From: Candidatus Macondimonas diazotrophica
GTDB taxonomy: Bacteria > Pseudomonadota > Gammaproteobacteria > UBA5335
Direction: 5' to 3'
Assembly (NCBI RefSeq): GCF_004684205.1
Contig: NZ_SRIO01000002.1
Location: forward strand, 62,001 to 126,000
Length of the DNA stretch: 64,000 nt
Part shown: positions 1 to 9,295 of the stretch, piece after piece
How the letters are laid out: each line of letters opens with the position of its first letter
How positions within the stretch are numbered: position 1 is the stretch's first letter
Position numbers and translations under genes: made by a program
The notes under the pieces: model-generated
Told to the model about the DNA's origin: nothing
The model's input: only the letters and a program-made list of their open reading frames with translations
The model's database searches: none

Positions 1-2
1 AC

Positions 3-275
<273 letters not shown>

Positions 276-330
276 GGTCGTAGACGGCTGTTGCCCCGTT
301 CGGAACGACACGGTCTTGGAAGGAGGGCGG

Positions 331-633
331 GTGGCGCGTCGCCTGGGCTTGTTTTTGATCGGCCTGTTGGTGGTCCTCCACTACCAGATCTGGATCGCGC
401 CCGACGGATTGCGCCAGTGGGTCAGGCTGGGGCGCATGGTGTCAAGCCAGGCGGCCGACAATGAGGCACTTGCCGAACGCAATGATGTCCTCGCCGCTGA
501 GGTCCGTGATCTCAAGCAGGGACTGGAAGCCGTAGAGGAGCGCGCGCGGCGGGAATTGGGTATGGTCGGCGAAGGTGAAACGTTCTACCAATTCGTGCAT
601 AAACCCGATGATAAGCGCCCGTCCCGCCGTTGA
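331..633 (+). CDS. ftsB: Cell division protein FtsB
   Basis: FtsB is a small bitopic inner-membrane protein that forms the FtsQLB complex of the divisome. The 100-residue product has one N-terminal membrane segment (LGLFLIGLLVVLHYQIWI), then a predicted coiled coil (NEALAERNDVLAAEVRDLKQGLEA) and the family motif ARRELGMVGEGETFYQF near the C-terminus. I chose the GTG at 331 because an AGGAGG ribosome site lies at 321-326; a TTG at 316 in frame would place that site inside the gene. The 3' end overlaps the ispD start by 26 nt, so the two are probably translationally coupled. Confidence 0.93.
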   Translation: MARRLGLFLIGLLVVLHYQIWIAPDGLRQWVRLGRMVSSQAADNEALAERNDVLAAEVRDLKQGLEAVEERARRELGMVGEGETFYQFVHKPDDKRPSRR

Positions 634-1363
634 TCCCACCGACGTATGGGCCATCGTTCCGGCTGCGGGACTTGGCTCGCGCATGGGAATCGATCGCCCC
701 AAACAATATATTCAGCTGCTGAACAAGCCGATACTCGGATGGGTATTGCAGGCACTGCTGGCCGAGCCGCGAATCCGCGGCATCGCGCTGGTGGTGAGCG
801 CGCAGGATGAGCAGGTTGACAGCCTGCCGGAGTTGGCGCATCCGGCCATCGAGCGGGTCATCGGCGGTTCGGAGCGGCAGGATTCGGTGCTCTGTGGACT
901 GGATGCGCTGGCCAAGCGGGCACAAAGCAATGATTGGGTACTGGTGCACGACGCTGCGCGTCCTTGCCTGCATCCCGAAGATTTGAGCCGGCTGATCGAA
1001 TGCACGCACAATCCGGCCTTTTCAGGCGGCATCCTTGCAACGCCGGTGGCGGATACCCTCAAACGGGCGGACAGCCGGAGACAGGTGGTTCAAACCGTAT
1101 CCCGCAGTGGCCTGTGGCGGGCATTGACGCCCCAGATCTTTCGTCTGGACCATTTGCGCGCAGCGCTGACCAGCGCTGCGCGTGAGCGGGTTCCGGTCAC
1201 CGACGAAGCGCAGGCCATGGAGCGTGCCGGTCATGCCGTTCGGCTAGTGCCCGGCCGGGCCGACAACCTCAAGATCACCTATCCTGAGGACCTTGCTCTG
1301 GCCGAGGCCGTTCTGAGCGTTCGCCATGATCCACATGCCGGGGATCCGGCCGAGAGGAAATGA
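608..1363 (+). CDS. ispD: 2-C-methyl-D-erythritol 4-phosphate cytidylyltransferase
   Basis: IspD makes CDP-methylerythritol from MEP and CTP in the non-mevalonate isoprenoid pathway. The 251-residue protein starts with the nucleotide-binding loop [21 protein letters not shown] (residues about 15-35), carries the VHDAARPC signature, the [13 protein letters not shown] segment and the C-terminal [14 protein letters not shown] motif. The ATG at 608 lies inside the end of ftsB; the upstream in-frame GTG at 575 would add residues not seen in the family. The stop overlaps the start of ispF (ATGA at 1360-1363), so ftsB-ispD-ispF-truD read as one coupled unit. Confidence 0.95.
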   Translation: MISARPAVDPTDVWAIVPAAGLGSRMGIDRPKQYIQLLNKPILGWVLQALLAEPRIRGIALVVSAQDEQVDSLPELAHPAIERVIGGSERQDSVLCGLDALAKRAQSNDWVLVHDAARPCLHPEDLSRLIECTHNPAFSGGILATPVADTLKRADSRRQVVQTVSRSGLWRALTPQIFRLDHLRAALTSAARERVPVTDEAQAMERAGHAVRLVPGRADNLKITYPEDLALAEAVLSVRHDPHAGDPAERK

Positions 1364-1845
1364 TGCGAATCGGTCACGGTTTCGACGTTCATGCATTCGG
1401 CCCCGGCACGTTTGTCACATTGGGCGGTGTGCGCATTACCCACGAACGCGGTCTGATCGCCCATTCGGACGGCGATGTGGCCTTGCATGCCTTGTGCGAT
1501 GCGCTCCTTGGCGCCGCTGGCCTGGGCGATATCGGCCAGCATTTTCCCGACACCGATCCACAGTGGCGCGATGCCGATAGCCGTGAGCTGCTGCGCAAGG
1601 TGCGCTTGTTGATCACAGCGCGCGCCTTGCGGCCCGCCAATGTTGACATCACCATCGTGGCCCAGGCACCGCGGATGGCGCCACACATTCCGGCGATGCG
1701 AGCATCGATTGCGGAAGATCTCGGTCTGCGCGAGGATCGGGTCAATATCAAGGCAACCACTACCGAGGGACTCGGCTTTATCGGGCGACGCGAAGGCATC
1801 GCCGTGCACGCTGTGGCCTTGCTCCAGGAGATCGTCAATGACTGA
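1360..1845 (+). CDS. ispF: 2-C-methyl-D-erythritol 2,4-cyclodiphosphate synthase
   Basis: IspF cyclises CDP-ME 2-phosphate to ME-cPP, releasing CMP, as a homotrimeric zinc enzyme. The 161-residue product has the expected [11 protein letters not shown] start with the metal-binding D-x-H, the [28 protein letters not shown] block (second metal histidine) and the C-terminal [18 protein letters not shown] motif. Length is typical. It overlaps ispD by 4 nt and truD by 8 nt. Two adjacent ATGs (1360 and 1363) are possible starts; the first gives the ATGA overlap. Confidence 0.97.
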   Translation: MMRIGHGFDVHAFGPGTFVTLGGVRITHERGLIAHSDGDVALHALCDALLGAAGLGDIGQHFPDTDPQWRDADSRELLRKVRLLITARALRPANVDITIVAQAPRMAPHIPAMRASIAEDLGLREDRVNIKATTTEGLGFIGRREGIAVHAVALLQEIVND

Positions 1846-2995
1846 GCCTGCGTCGTGCGCTGAGGCCACGGAGATCGCCTGCGAGGCATGGACACCCATT
1901 GCATCGGCGCTTCTGGGCAACGTCGATTGGTTGCCCGGCGCATACGGTTTGCCGCCTTTGCGCGGACAACTGCGAGTGGCGCCCGAAGATTTCCTCGTCG
2001 AAGAGGTACTCGGTTTCGAACCCGATGGCGAGGGTCAGCACCGCCTCATTCACATTGAGAAACGCTTGCTCAACACCAGTGAGGTGGCTGACGCCTTGGC
2101 GCAGGTGGCGGGTGTCGCACGTCATGCGGTGGGATACGGCGGGCGAAAGGATCGTCGGGCCGTCGCCCGTCAATGGTTTTCGGTCGATCTGGCGGGACGG
2201 GAAGAGCCCAACTGGCATGCGGGGCTCGCTGCGCTGCTCGCGGATCGGCTCCGGATCCTGGCGGTGGTGCCGCATCGGCGCAAGCTGCGAATCGGAACGC
2301 TCGCCGGAAATCGATTTCAGTTGCATATCCGCAATGTGCAGGGAGATCGGGAGGCTGCAGAGGCGCGCTGGCAGCAAATCATGGCCGGTGGAGTACCGAA
2401 TTATTTCGGCCCCCAGCGGTTTGGAGAAGGTGGCAGCAATGTGTCGCGAGCGCTGGCCTGGTTTGCCGGCGGGCGTCCGCCGCGCCGTTCGCAGCGCGAT
2501 CTGCTGCTTTCAGCGGCGCGGAGCGCCTTGTTCAACCAGCTTCTCGCACATCGTGTGAAGGATCAGTCGTGGGATGTCGCCCGGATCGGCGATGTCCTGC
2601 AACTCGAGGGTCGTGGCAGTTGGTTCGTGTACGGGCCGGATGAATCGGCTGATGAGATCGCGGTGCGGATACGGGATGGAGAGCTGCACCCAACCGGCCC
2701 GCTGTGGGGCGCTGGGGAATCGGCAGCCGATGGCGCTGTTCGGGCGTTGGAGAATGGGTTGGTGGCGACCTATCCGGAGCTGGCTACCGGCTTGGCGCGT
2801 GTTGGGTTGCGCCAGGATCGTCGGGCTTTGCGCGTGTTCCCCCGTGAGGCCCGTTTCTGCTGGCAGGATTCCGGGCTCATGCTGTCGTTCACGCTGCCGC
2901 CGGGAGCGTTCGCCACAACGGTGGTCAAGGAGCTGTTGCACCCGGATGGTCCGGATGACGCCTCGCTCTCGAATCACGGCGTTGTGCTGGACTGA
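1838..2995 (+). CDS. truD: tRNA pseudouridine(13) synthase TruD
   Basis: TruD converts U13 of tRNA-Glu to pseudouridine. The 385-residue protein contains the catalytic aspartate motif [18 protein letters not shown] (residues about 97-114), an upstream [19 protein letters not shown] segment, the [11 protein letters not shown] motif and C-terminal [18 protein letters not shown], all typical for the family. The true start is the ATG at 1838, overlapping the ispF stop; the open frame runs further back only as a shadow of ispF. The N-terminal 40 residues are slightly longer than in E. coli. Placement after ispF is the conserved gammaproteobacterial order. Confidence 0.95.
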   Translation: MTEPASCAEATEIACEAWTPIASALLGNVDWLPGAYGLPPLRGQLRVAPEDFLVEEVLGFEPDGEGQHRLIHIEKRLLNTSEVADALAQVAGVARHAVGYGGRKDRRAVARQWFSVDLAGREEPNWHAGLAALLADRLRILAVVPHRRKLRIGTLAGNRFQLHIRNVQGDREAAEARWQQIMAGGVPNYFGPQRFGEGGSNVSRALAWFAGGRPPRRSQRDLLLSAARSALFNQLLAHRVKDQSWDVARIGDVLQLEGRGSWFVYGPDESADEIAVRIRDGELHPTGPLWGAGESAADGAVRALENGLVATYPELATGLARVGLRQDRRALRVFPREARFCWQDSGLMLSFTLPPGAFATTVVKELLHPDGPDDASLSNHGVVLD

Positions 2996-3071
2996 CCGGG
3001 GTAAGATCTCGGTATTTCGTCATTGCGGGCAAGCATTCTGGGTCCTGCTCTGACAAGGGAGGATAGTCGCC

Positions 3072-3854
3072 ATGCGTTCTCGTTCGTCGATGCATCGTGT
3101 CCGGTCTAACCATGGCGTCAAGGTGGCCGTGAGCGTCGGGCTGGTGGCGCTGCCGGTGCTGACCGCGGCGGCGCCCCACTGGGATTACGTTGAAAACGGA
3201 CCCTACGGTCCATCGCAGTGGGGGGCGCTGTCGTCGGCGTATGAGACCTGTCGGAGCGGACACAGCCAGTCGCCGGTCGATGTGGAACGCCCTGTTTCGG
3301 CGGCATTGCATCCCCTCGATTGGCATTACGTACCCATGCCGGCACAAATCGTCAATACCGGACATGCGATGCAGATTTCGCCGGCGGGTGAGCAGGACGA
3401 AAGCTTCGTTCTGGACGGGCACCGGTATCACTTGCAGCAGATTCATTTCCATGCGCCGAGCGAGCACCACATCAAAGGCCATGCGTTTCCGTTGGAAGCC
3501 CATTTCGTTCACCAGGATGAGGCGGGTCATCTGGCAGTGGTCGCGGTCCTTTTCGATTCAGGTCCATCGCTCCCCATCCTCGAATCCCTGTGGCCGGCGA
3601 TGCCTGAAGAGGCCGGCGCGACGCTGGATGCCGGTCGACTCATCGATCCCCGGGAACTGTTGCCGCAAAGCAGGGGCTATTTTCGCCTCAGTGGGTCGCT
3701 GACCACACCGCCCTGTTCGGAGGGCGTGCTGTGGCTCATTCTGAAGTCGCATCCCACCGTCGCGTCTACCCAGGTGGCGCGGTTGGCCCAGCTCGTTGGT
3801 GGACACAACAATCGTCCGATTCAGCCGCGCCATGGGCGCGATATCCTGGAATAA
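3072..3854 (+). CDS. Alpha-class carbonic anhydrase, exported
   Basis: This is a probable periplasmic CO2 hydratase. The 260-residue protein begins with a basic, hydrophobic leader (residues 1-35, ending near TAAAPHW). The mature part has the alpha-CA hallmarks: WGALSSAYETCRSGHSQSPVDV, the zinc histidine motif QIHFHAPSEHHIKG, then the third zinc histidine in LEAHFVHQD, and SGSLTTPPCSEGVLWLIL. Two cysteines (in YETC and PPCSEG) are placed to form the usual periplasmic disulfide. A clear AAGGGAGG site precedes the ATG. It stands alone between truD and an SDR gene and probably interconverts CO2 and bicarbonate in the periplasm. Confidence 0.93.
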   Translation: MRSRSSMHRVRSNHGVKVAVSVGLVALPVLTAAAPHWDYVENGPYGPSQWGALSSAYETCRSGHSQSPVDVERPVSAALHPLDWHYVPMPAQIVNTGHAMQISPAGEQDESFVLDGHRYHLQQIHFHAPSEHHIKGHAFPLEAHFVHQDEAGHLAVVAVLFDSGPSLPILESLWPAMPEEAGATLDAGRLIDPRELLPQSRGYFRLSGSLTTPPCSEGVLWLILKSHPTVASTQVARLAQLVGGHNNRPIQPRHGRDILE

Positions 3855-3906
3855 CATCCGCTGGCGGGCGCTTGCCTGTGGGTGCCCGGGTCACTATCGT
3901 TAAGCG

Positions 3907-3935
3907 TCACCCCGGTGGCATTTCACCGAATGGTG
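3907..3935. promoter_or_regulatory. Tandem imperfect inverted repeats upstream of the SDR gene
   Basis: Two CACC/GGTG arm pairs lie in tandem: TCACC-CC-GGTGG at 3907-3918 and TCACC-GAAT-GGTGG at 3922-3935, about 35-60 bp upstream of the dehydrogenase start codon. The arrangement resembles a paired operator, but no regulator is encoded nearby, so function is inference. Confidence 0.3.
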
Positions 3936-3967
3936 GTCAATTTAAGAACTGACAAGGAGACAGGGAA

Positions 3968-4873
3968 ATGTCCGATATGTTGCGTTATGACGGGCGGGTC
4001 GCAGTGGTGACCGGTGGGGGCAATGGTTTGGGACGCGCGCATGCCATGTTGCTGGCCTCGCGCGGCGCCAAGGTGGTGGTCAACGATCTCGGCGGTGCCG
4101 TCGACGGGTCAGGCTCGTCAGCCACGGCGGCCGAGCGGGTGGTAGCGGAGATCGTGGAAGCCGGCGGCGAGGCCGTGGCCGATCGCAACAGCGTCTCCAC
4201 CGTTGAGGGCGGGCAGGCCATCATCAAGACCGCGCTGGACGCCTTCGGTCGCGTGGACATCGTGGTCAACAATGCGGGTATTCTTCGCGACAAGTCCTTC
4301 AAGAACATGTCGCCGGAATTCCTTGATCCGGTCCTGGACGTGCACCTGAAGGGCGCCTTTTGGGTGACACAAGCAGCCTGGGAGCTGATGCGCGAGCAGA
4401 AGTATGGTCGCATCGTCAACACCAGCTCGGCAGCCGGTATCTTCGGCAATTTCGGCCAGACCAATTATGGCGCGGCCAAGATGGGCATCGTCGGTTTCAC
4501 CAATGTGCTCAAGCAGGAAGGCCAGAAATACAACATCAAGGCCAACGTCCTCGCGCCGGGCGCCAAGACTCGTATGACCGAGGAACTCATGGGGCCCATG
4601 GCCACCCAATTTCGTATGGAACCGGAGCTTGTTTCGCCGATCGTCGCCTATCTTTGCCATGAGTCGTGCAAGGTCAACGGCGAGATCTATTCGGCCGCTG
4701 CCGGGCGGGTGGGGCGTATCTTTATAGGCGCCACAAAAGGGGTTTTTAACCCGGATAGTATGACAATCGAGTATATTCGCGATCATTTTGATGAAATTCG
4801 TGATACCGAAGGTTACATTATCCCGGGCAGTGCCATGGAAGAGATGGGCCTGTTGATGAAGGCCAAGAAGTAA
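3968..4873 (+). CDS. SDR family dehydrogenase, HSD17B4 / 3-hydroxyacyl-CoA type
   Basis: This short-chain dehydrogenase (301 residues) resembles the dehydrogenase domain of peroxisomal multifunctional enzyme 2 (HSD17B4), which oxidises 3-hydroxyacyl-CoA or 17-beta-hydroxysteroids. Seen: the NAD(P)-binding motif TGGGNGLGRAHA (about residues 15-26), the family-specific VVNDLGGAVDGSG, the NNAG motif, the catalytic Ser in NTSSAAGIFGNFGQ and the YGAAK pair. The C-terminal extension (residues 250-301, EYIRDHFDEIRDTEGYIIPG) is also typical of this subfamily, which is longer than plain FabG. A strong AAGGAG site precedes the ATG. The next gene is a small monooxygenase-fold protein. Substrate cannot be read from the sequence. 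Confidence 0.85.
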   Translation: MSDMLRYDGRVAVVTGGGNGLGRAHAMLLASRGAKVVVNDLGGAVDGSGSSATAAERVVAEIVEAGGEAVADRNSVSTVEGGQAIIKTALDAFGRVDIVVNNAGILRDKSFKNMSPEFLDPVLDVHLKGAFWVTQAAWELMREQKYGRIVNTSSAAGIFGNFGQTNYGAAKMGIVGFTNVLKQEGQKYNIKANVLAPGAKTRMTEELMGPMATQFRMEPELVSPIVAYLCHESCKVNGEIYSAAAGRVGRIFIGATKGVFNPDSMTIEYIRDHFDEIRDTEGYIIPGSAMEEMGLLMKAKK

Positions 4874-4953
4874 GCTGAATCGGTCCGCGCCGTCGCTCCG
4901 GAGGCGGCGCGGGAATCTCCCGGGGCTGCCTGTTTCTCTTTGGAGATAAAGTG

Positions 4954-5259
4954 ATGTTCATCGCCATGAATCGCTTCAAGATCGCCCGCGGCGAAGAGGA
5001 AGCGTTCGAGACGCTGTGGCGCGAGCGTGACAGTCATTTGCAGGGCGTGCCCGGCTTTCAGGGATTCCATCTGCTGCGCGGCTCGTCCGAAGATGACCAT
5101 ACGCTGTTCGCGTCGCATTCAATCTGGGCGTCGCGCGCCGCATTCGAGGCATGGACCCATTCGGAGGCATTCCGAAAGGCTCATGCCAACGCCGGGGGAT
5201 CGAACCGTTCGATGTACCTGGGGCCGCCGAAATTCGAGGGATTCGAGGTCGTCCTGTAG
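4954..5259 (+). CDS. Antibiotic biosynthesis monooxygenase-fold (IsdG/HmoB-like) protein
   Basis: A 101-residue ferredoxin-like (dimeric alpha-beta barrel) protein. It has the pattern FIAMNRFKIARGEEEAFETLWRERDSHLQGVPGFQGFHLLRG followed by ASHSIWASRAAFEAWTHSEAFRKAHA, which matches the ABM/heme-degrading monooxygenase family. The conserved N-x-F and a histidine within the SEAFRKAHA helix match residues used for heme binding in IsdG-type proteins. ATG at 4954 follows a TGGAGA site; GTG at 4951 is an alternative. It lies about 80 bp after the SDR gene on the same strand. Heme oxygenase activity is inference; the fold assignment is solid. Confidence 0.8.
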   Translation: MFIAMNRFKIARGEEEAFETLWRERDSHLQGVPGFQGFHLLRGSSEDDHTLFASHSIWASRAAFEAWTHSEAFRKAHANAGGSNRSMYLGPPKFEGFEVVL

Positions 5260-5294
5260 CGCTGTTACGGTGTCTTCTTCGAGCCCTGCCGGAT

Positions 5295-6218
5295 TCAGGA
5301 TGACTTGCTGATCAGCGGAACGAAGCGATACGGCAGGATTTTGGGCGAAAACCGGTAGAGACGATCGAAGTCGCGCTGATTCGCGTTATAAACGCCGAAT
5401 CCGTGGTGTGACAGAATGATTTCGTTCTCTGGGGTGAGGACTTCGTAGTCCGCTTCGAGTGGCGCCAAGGTATCCTGAAACAAGGCAATCACGGCTCCCT
5501 GCCCCGGCTTGACCAGTGGGTTGAGTACCCCCAGGCGTTGTGCGTTCGGGTCTTTCAGATTCGCATAGTGCACGTAGCTGGGGCCGTCCGGGTAGAAAAA
5601 ACCCACCCCCCCAAAAGTTTCTACCTTGAGCTGTCGTAGGGTGTCATCCAGCTTGCGGGGGCGGGGGTGACGAGCCGCCCAGCGCATCTTGGTCCGAACA
5701 AGCGCCACGGAAACGACACTAGCGCCACCGCTGCCTCCCCGCACCAGCAGGTCACTACCGGTTTCGAGCGCTTGCAGCATCAGCGATTCAAGGGTCTTGA
5801 CTGCGGATACACCCTTGATGGTGGGTGGGGAGCTGAGGTTCTCGTCGGTCTGGGTATTCAGCACGCCAACGGTCGGGATGTCGCGTGCTTCGGCCAGCAG
5901 TTTCAGAAAGTAGGGCTCGCGGCCAGCCTTGGGATTCGCGCCATTGACGAAGATGAGCCGCTCGTCCCGCATGCCGGAAGCACCGACGGCGGGCGGAACC
6001 GTCATGACATCGATACTGTGCGGATCATAGAAACACCCGTCTCCCCCGACGTAGTAGCCCGAGTAGCTGGAAAGCTCGGCACTTTCAGGTAGGCTGATTC
6101 CACGCGCGTCCGAACAATCCGCAAGGGCTGCCGTGGCGGTCGTCAGTCCCAAGCCGGCCATGGCGGTTGCTCGCATGATCCGGCTCCGTCCAAGCCACCG
6201 AATCTTGTTTCTTCTCAT
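5295..6218 (-). CDS. Exported protein, alpha/beta-hydrolase-like, function unknown
   Basis: I do not recognise this 307-residue protein as a named family. It has an N-terminal signal sequence (about residues 1-33, MRATAMAGLGLTTATAALA). The mature part contains ERLIFVNGANP, which resembles the oxyanion strand of alpha/beta hydrolases, then LLVRGGSGGASVVSVAL, a G-x-S-x-G nucleophile elbow, and a late IILSHHGFGVYNANQRDFDRLY that could supply the catalytic histidine. A GGAG ribosome site precedes the ATG. It lies 76 bp downstream of the secreted GH-A glycosidase on the same strand and may be co-transcribed with it. Hydrolase activity is inference. Confidence 0.75.
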   Translation of the reverse strand: MRRNKIRWLGRSRIMRATAMAGLGLTTATAALADCSDARGISLPESAELSSYSGYYVGGDGCFYDPHSIDVMTVPPAVGASGMRDERLIFVNGANPKAGREPYFLKLLAEARDIPTVGVLNTQTDENLSSPPTIKGVSAVKTLESLMLQALETGSDLLVRGGSGGASVVSVALVRTKMRWAARHPRPRKLDDTLRQLKVETFGGVGFFYPDGPSYVHYANLKDPNAQRLGVLNPLVKPGQGAVIALFQDTLAPLEADYEVLTPENEIILSHHGFGVYNANQRDFDRLYRFSPKILPYRFVPLISKSS

Positions 6219-6294
6219 CCCAAACTCCTCACGCGGGGTTCAATGCAAAGATGGAAAAGAGACTTGGGTTTGTCGGACAGGCTCCGATCGACAC

Positions 6295-7407
6295 TCAGGG
6301 GGCAGGCGTCGTGCAAGCTTCGATGATGTCGCCATACCGTGTCCATGCGGGCTTCGGTGTCCGGTCGGGCTCCACCAATCCGAATACTTCTTCCCGCGGG
6401 ATGAGTTCATCGGGATTATCCAGATACTGGTAGAAATAAACACCCTTGGCGCCGCCGTCGATGGCTGACCGAACCATGGTTTCGATATAGGTCGCCTGCT
6501 GCTCGCGCAGCTGCGTGCCTTCATCCTCCGGCGTCTGAGGATCGTCCGGCGGCGTTTGGTAGCCGGTCTCAAAGATCATGACGTCCTTTCCACCACTGGC
6601 TGCGTGCGCCTCCTTGATTTGGTTCGTGACCAGGTTTTCGAAACCGACCGGTGGGGCACCGGCATTGAACGATGGGTAAGAGTAGAGCCCAACGGCATCG
6701 AAGCGGAAACGCTCGGCCGATTCCCGGATATGTCTTTGCCAGCCCGGGAAGCCGGGGCTGATGGTCAGCACGATTTCCGAATCGGGGTCGTGGCGTTCCA
6801 CAGCCTGGGAGAGCGTACGCAGGATTTCCCGGTTGATGATCGGCGGGAACAGACCCTCTCGCCATTGCAGCAGGACATGGATGAACGCGATGTGCAACTC
6901 GTTTTCCAGTCCCCAGACATCGACATCGTCTGCGTAGCGTTCCACGACTGCATCGGCATAGCGGGTCAAGGCTGCCACATAGTGGGGCCCAATCATTTTC
7001 CGGGTCCACAGCGGCGAGACTGGGCGAACACGGGTGTTGTAGCCGTTCCCGAGCGTCCCTGCGATGCGGATTCCGTTCGCATGGGCGGCTTCCACCAACA
7101 TATCGAAGTAGCTGAAATCGAACAGCGCACCCTGCTCGGGTTCGATGCGGCCCCAGGCGAAATCGATGCGGATCCACTGGATGCCATTTTGTGCCATGCG
7201 CTCGAGATCCTCGGGTTGCAGTTCATAACCCGGGAAGTTGACGTGATAGGCGACCAGTCCCCATTGGAAGTCCGGCGGAACAGTTCCGGCCGCGGGGCAG
7301 GACGTTGCGGCGTAGCCCGGAGAGACGATGCACCAGCAAAGCAGACCGGCCATGAGCGATGACAGGGACAGGCGTTTCAGGCACGTCGTATGGCTGTTTC
7401 GATTCAC
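6295..7407 (-). CDS. Exported clan GH-A glycoside hydrolase (paralogue 1)
   Basis: A 370-residue exported (beta/alpha)8-barrel glycosidase. The signal peptide covers roughly residues 1-33 and ends in PGYAATS. Barrel markers are WGLVAYHVNFPGYEL, WIRIDFAWGRIEPEQG, the acid/base glutamate in WGLENELHIA and the nucleophile glutamate in VMIFETGYQT, followed by GVYFYQYLDNP, the usual GH-A order. GTG at 7407 is the start, with GGGGG eight bases upstream. A second copy lies at 14694-15893. The closest general resemblance is to GH5/GH39-like enzymes, but I cannot assign a numbered family or substrate. The next gene on the strand is the unknown exported protein. Confidence 0.85.
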   Translation of the reverse strand: MNRNSHTTCLKRLSLSSLMAGLLCWCIVSPGYAATSCPAAGTVPPDFQWGLVAYHVNFPGYELQPEDLERMAQNGIQWIRIDFAWGRIEPEQGALFDFSYFDMLVEAAHANGIRIAGTLGNGYNTRVRPVSPLWTRKMIGPHYVAALTRYADAVVERYADDVDVWGLENELHIAFIHVLLQWREGLFPPIINREILRTLSQAVERHDPDSEIVLTISPGFPGWQRHIRESAERFRFDAVGLYSYPSFNAGAPPVGFENLVTNQIKEAHAASGGKDVMIFETGYQTPPDDPQTPEDEGTQLREQQATYIETMVRSAIDGGAKGVYFYQYLDNPDELIPREEVFGLVEPDRTPKPAWTRYGDIIEACTTPAP

Positions 7408-7703
7408 TTGGAACCCCCTAATCGTAGATTCGCTATTGGCGTTATTCAGGTTTGTATTGTCGATGATAGCGTCATCGCACCGATGGGCTGTTGCGCTGAT
7501 AAGACCATTCCCAACTGTGATTCCGGATTTTTGACCATATCGCGCGTCTTCCGGTTGGTTCAGGTGACTGGTAGATTTTTTCTAGCAAAATAGATGCCTC
7601 TGTCGCGTTCAAAGGCGCTCCGGCAACGTTTGCCATCGCACAGCCGCGCCGGTATGGTCAGCAATTCGTGGGTTTCGCGTGCGCAGACTGAACGGAAAGT
7701 TTC

Positions 7704-8954
7704 ATGTATAAACAATTGATTGTAATCCTGATGGCGTCTCTTCTTGCCTGCATGTCCGGAGTCGGGAGCGCGTCCGACTCCTTCGCAGTTTGCTTGAGTG
7801 ATCTGCGCAATCAGGCGCGTCAGGCGGGCGTTCGGTCGGAGACACTGGCAACCGCTTTTGCGACCATCAAAGAGCGCCCCGATGTTGTGCGCACTGATCG
7901 AGGGGGGCAAAGCGAGTTTGTCTCGACGTTCTGGAACTACCTCGAACGCAGCATCAGTCCGACGCGCCTGCAAAACGGGCAGGCACTTCTGGAGCAGCAC
8001 CGTCCCCTGTTGATGCGCCTCCATGCAGAGTACGGGGTACCCCCGGAGTACCTGGTAGCGTTATGGGGCTTGGAAACCAATTTCGGGAATTACTTCGGCG
8101 ACATTCCGACCTTGGACGCGCTCGCAACATTGGCTTGCGATGCCCGACGTAGCCGCATGTTCAGCCGGCAATTCGTCGATGCGGTGGCGATGGTCGACGA
8201 GGGTCGCCTGAATCTGGCCGATCTGCGAGGTTCCTGGGCCGGCGCCATGGGACATGCGCAGTTCATGCCGACCACCATGCGCCATTATGCGGTGGACTAT
8301 GATCGCGATGGCCGCATCGACCTGTGGCGCAGCCTGCCCGATGCTCTGGGATCGGCAGCGAACTACCTGAGCCGCATGGGTTGGCGTCCAGGCGATCGCT
8401 GGGGCGAGGAGGTGATGGTGCGCGATCCTGCCGTCTTGGCTTATGGTGGCTATCGTCAACGCAAGCCGGTTGAGCAGTGGAACCAACTTGGTGTTCGCCG
8501 TCTGGATGGGTCCCGCCTGCCTGAACGTGCCGATTCGGTCTCGCTGCTGGCGCCCGCGGGCAAACGCGGGCCCATCTTCATCACGTATCCCAATTTCCGA
8601 GTCATCATGCGGTGGAATGCATCGACCAGCTATGTCTTGGCGGTCGGACTGTTGGCTGATCGGCTGGCGGGTGGGGAGCCCCTACATGCAAAGGCGCCGC
8701 GCGTTACCCGCTATCGCCGCGCCGATGGCCGGGAAATTCAGCGCCATCTCCAATTGCTCGGCTACAACATCACGAGCATCGACGGCGTGGTTGGCGGGGA
8801 AACCCGTGCGGCCATCCATGCCTTCTTGCGTGACGCGCAGCTGCCGTTGGATGGTGAACCGGATGACGAACTCCTGGGTGCCTTGAGGAGCGCGAGCAAG
8901 CGGGCAGGCTTTTCGGTCCCCTTGGATGAGACTGACATGACGGCATCGCCCTGA
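7704..8954 (+). CDS. Membrane-bound lytic murein transglycosylase, MltB family with peptidoglycan-binding domain
   Basis: This enzyme cleaves peptidoglycan glycan strands, leaving 1,6-anhydro ends. The 416-residue protein has a short leader with a possible lipobox (SLLAC, Cys16), so it may be a lipoprotein like MltB. The transglycosylase domain spans about residues 30-320, with the catalytic glutamate in VALWGLETNFGNYFG, then GSWAGAMGHAQFMPTT and the D-x-D-x-D loop VDYDRDGRIDLW. Residues about 335-400 (EIQRHLQLLGYNITSIDGVVGGETRAAI) form a PG_binding_1 domain. It stands alone, divergent from the GH-A gene. Confidence 0.92.
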   Translation: MYKQLIVILMASLLACMSGVGSASDSFAVCLSDLRNQARQAGVRSETLATAFATIKERPDVVRTDRGGQSEFVSTFWNYLERSISPTRLQNGQALLEQHRPLLMRLHAEYGVPPEYLVALWGLETNFGNYFGDIPTLDALATLACDARRSRMFSRQFVDAVAMVDEGRLNLADLRGSWAGAMGHAQFMPTTMRHYAVDYDRDGRIDLWRSLPDALGSAANYLSRMGWRPGDRWGEEVMVRDPAVLAYGGYRQRKPVEQWNQLGVRRLDGSRLPERADSVSLLAPAGKRGPIFITYPNFRVIMRWNASTSYVLAVGLLADRLAGGEPLHAKAPRVTRYRRADGREIQRHLQLLGYNITSIDGVVGGETRAAIHAFLRDAQLPLDGEPDDELLGALRSASKRAGFSVPLDETDMTASP

Positions 8955-9295
8955 ACCGGTCGGTTCCGTGATGAGCCATGTGTTGGGCATCCGTCGGGGC
9001 ATTGGAATAAGCCGAGTAATCGACCTCTTGCGACGGAACGCTGTCACGCGCCGCATGCCGACGATCGCAAGCAAAAGAAAGCCCCCTTGGTTGTGGGGGC
9101 AAAGCATGTGGTTGGGAGAACAGGGATGCTTGTTGTTCTGTTGTCTCAAAGGCCGGTTGTGTGTTGTGCGTCCATGCGCTTTCTATCCAGCAATGCTTAT
9201 GCCAATTATTAGGATTGCAGATCGGAAGCGCGGTGTGAGACGTTCCGCCCGCCGTTTCGCTTCCCCGAGGTGACCTAGAGCGACAGGGTTTGACG
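8955..9295. other. Intergenic stretch without a convincing gene
   Basis: 341 bp between the transglycosylase and the minus-strand MnmM-like gene. Apart from the hairpin at 9081-9100 I see no open frame with a ribosome site and no RNA gene. The short plus-strand frame through it has no recognisable protein features. Confidence 0.6.
9081..9100 (-). terminator. Rho-independent terminator of the mnm operon
   Basis: Perfect 6-bp stem GCCCCC/GGGGGC (9081-9086 with 9095-9100) with an 8-nt loop. Read on the minus strand it is followed by TTTCTTTTGC, a good U-rich tail. It lies about 200 bp past the minus-strand methyltransferase stop. Read on the plus strand it is preceded by A-rich sequence but lacks a U-tract. 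Confidence 0.7.
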
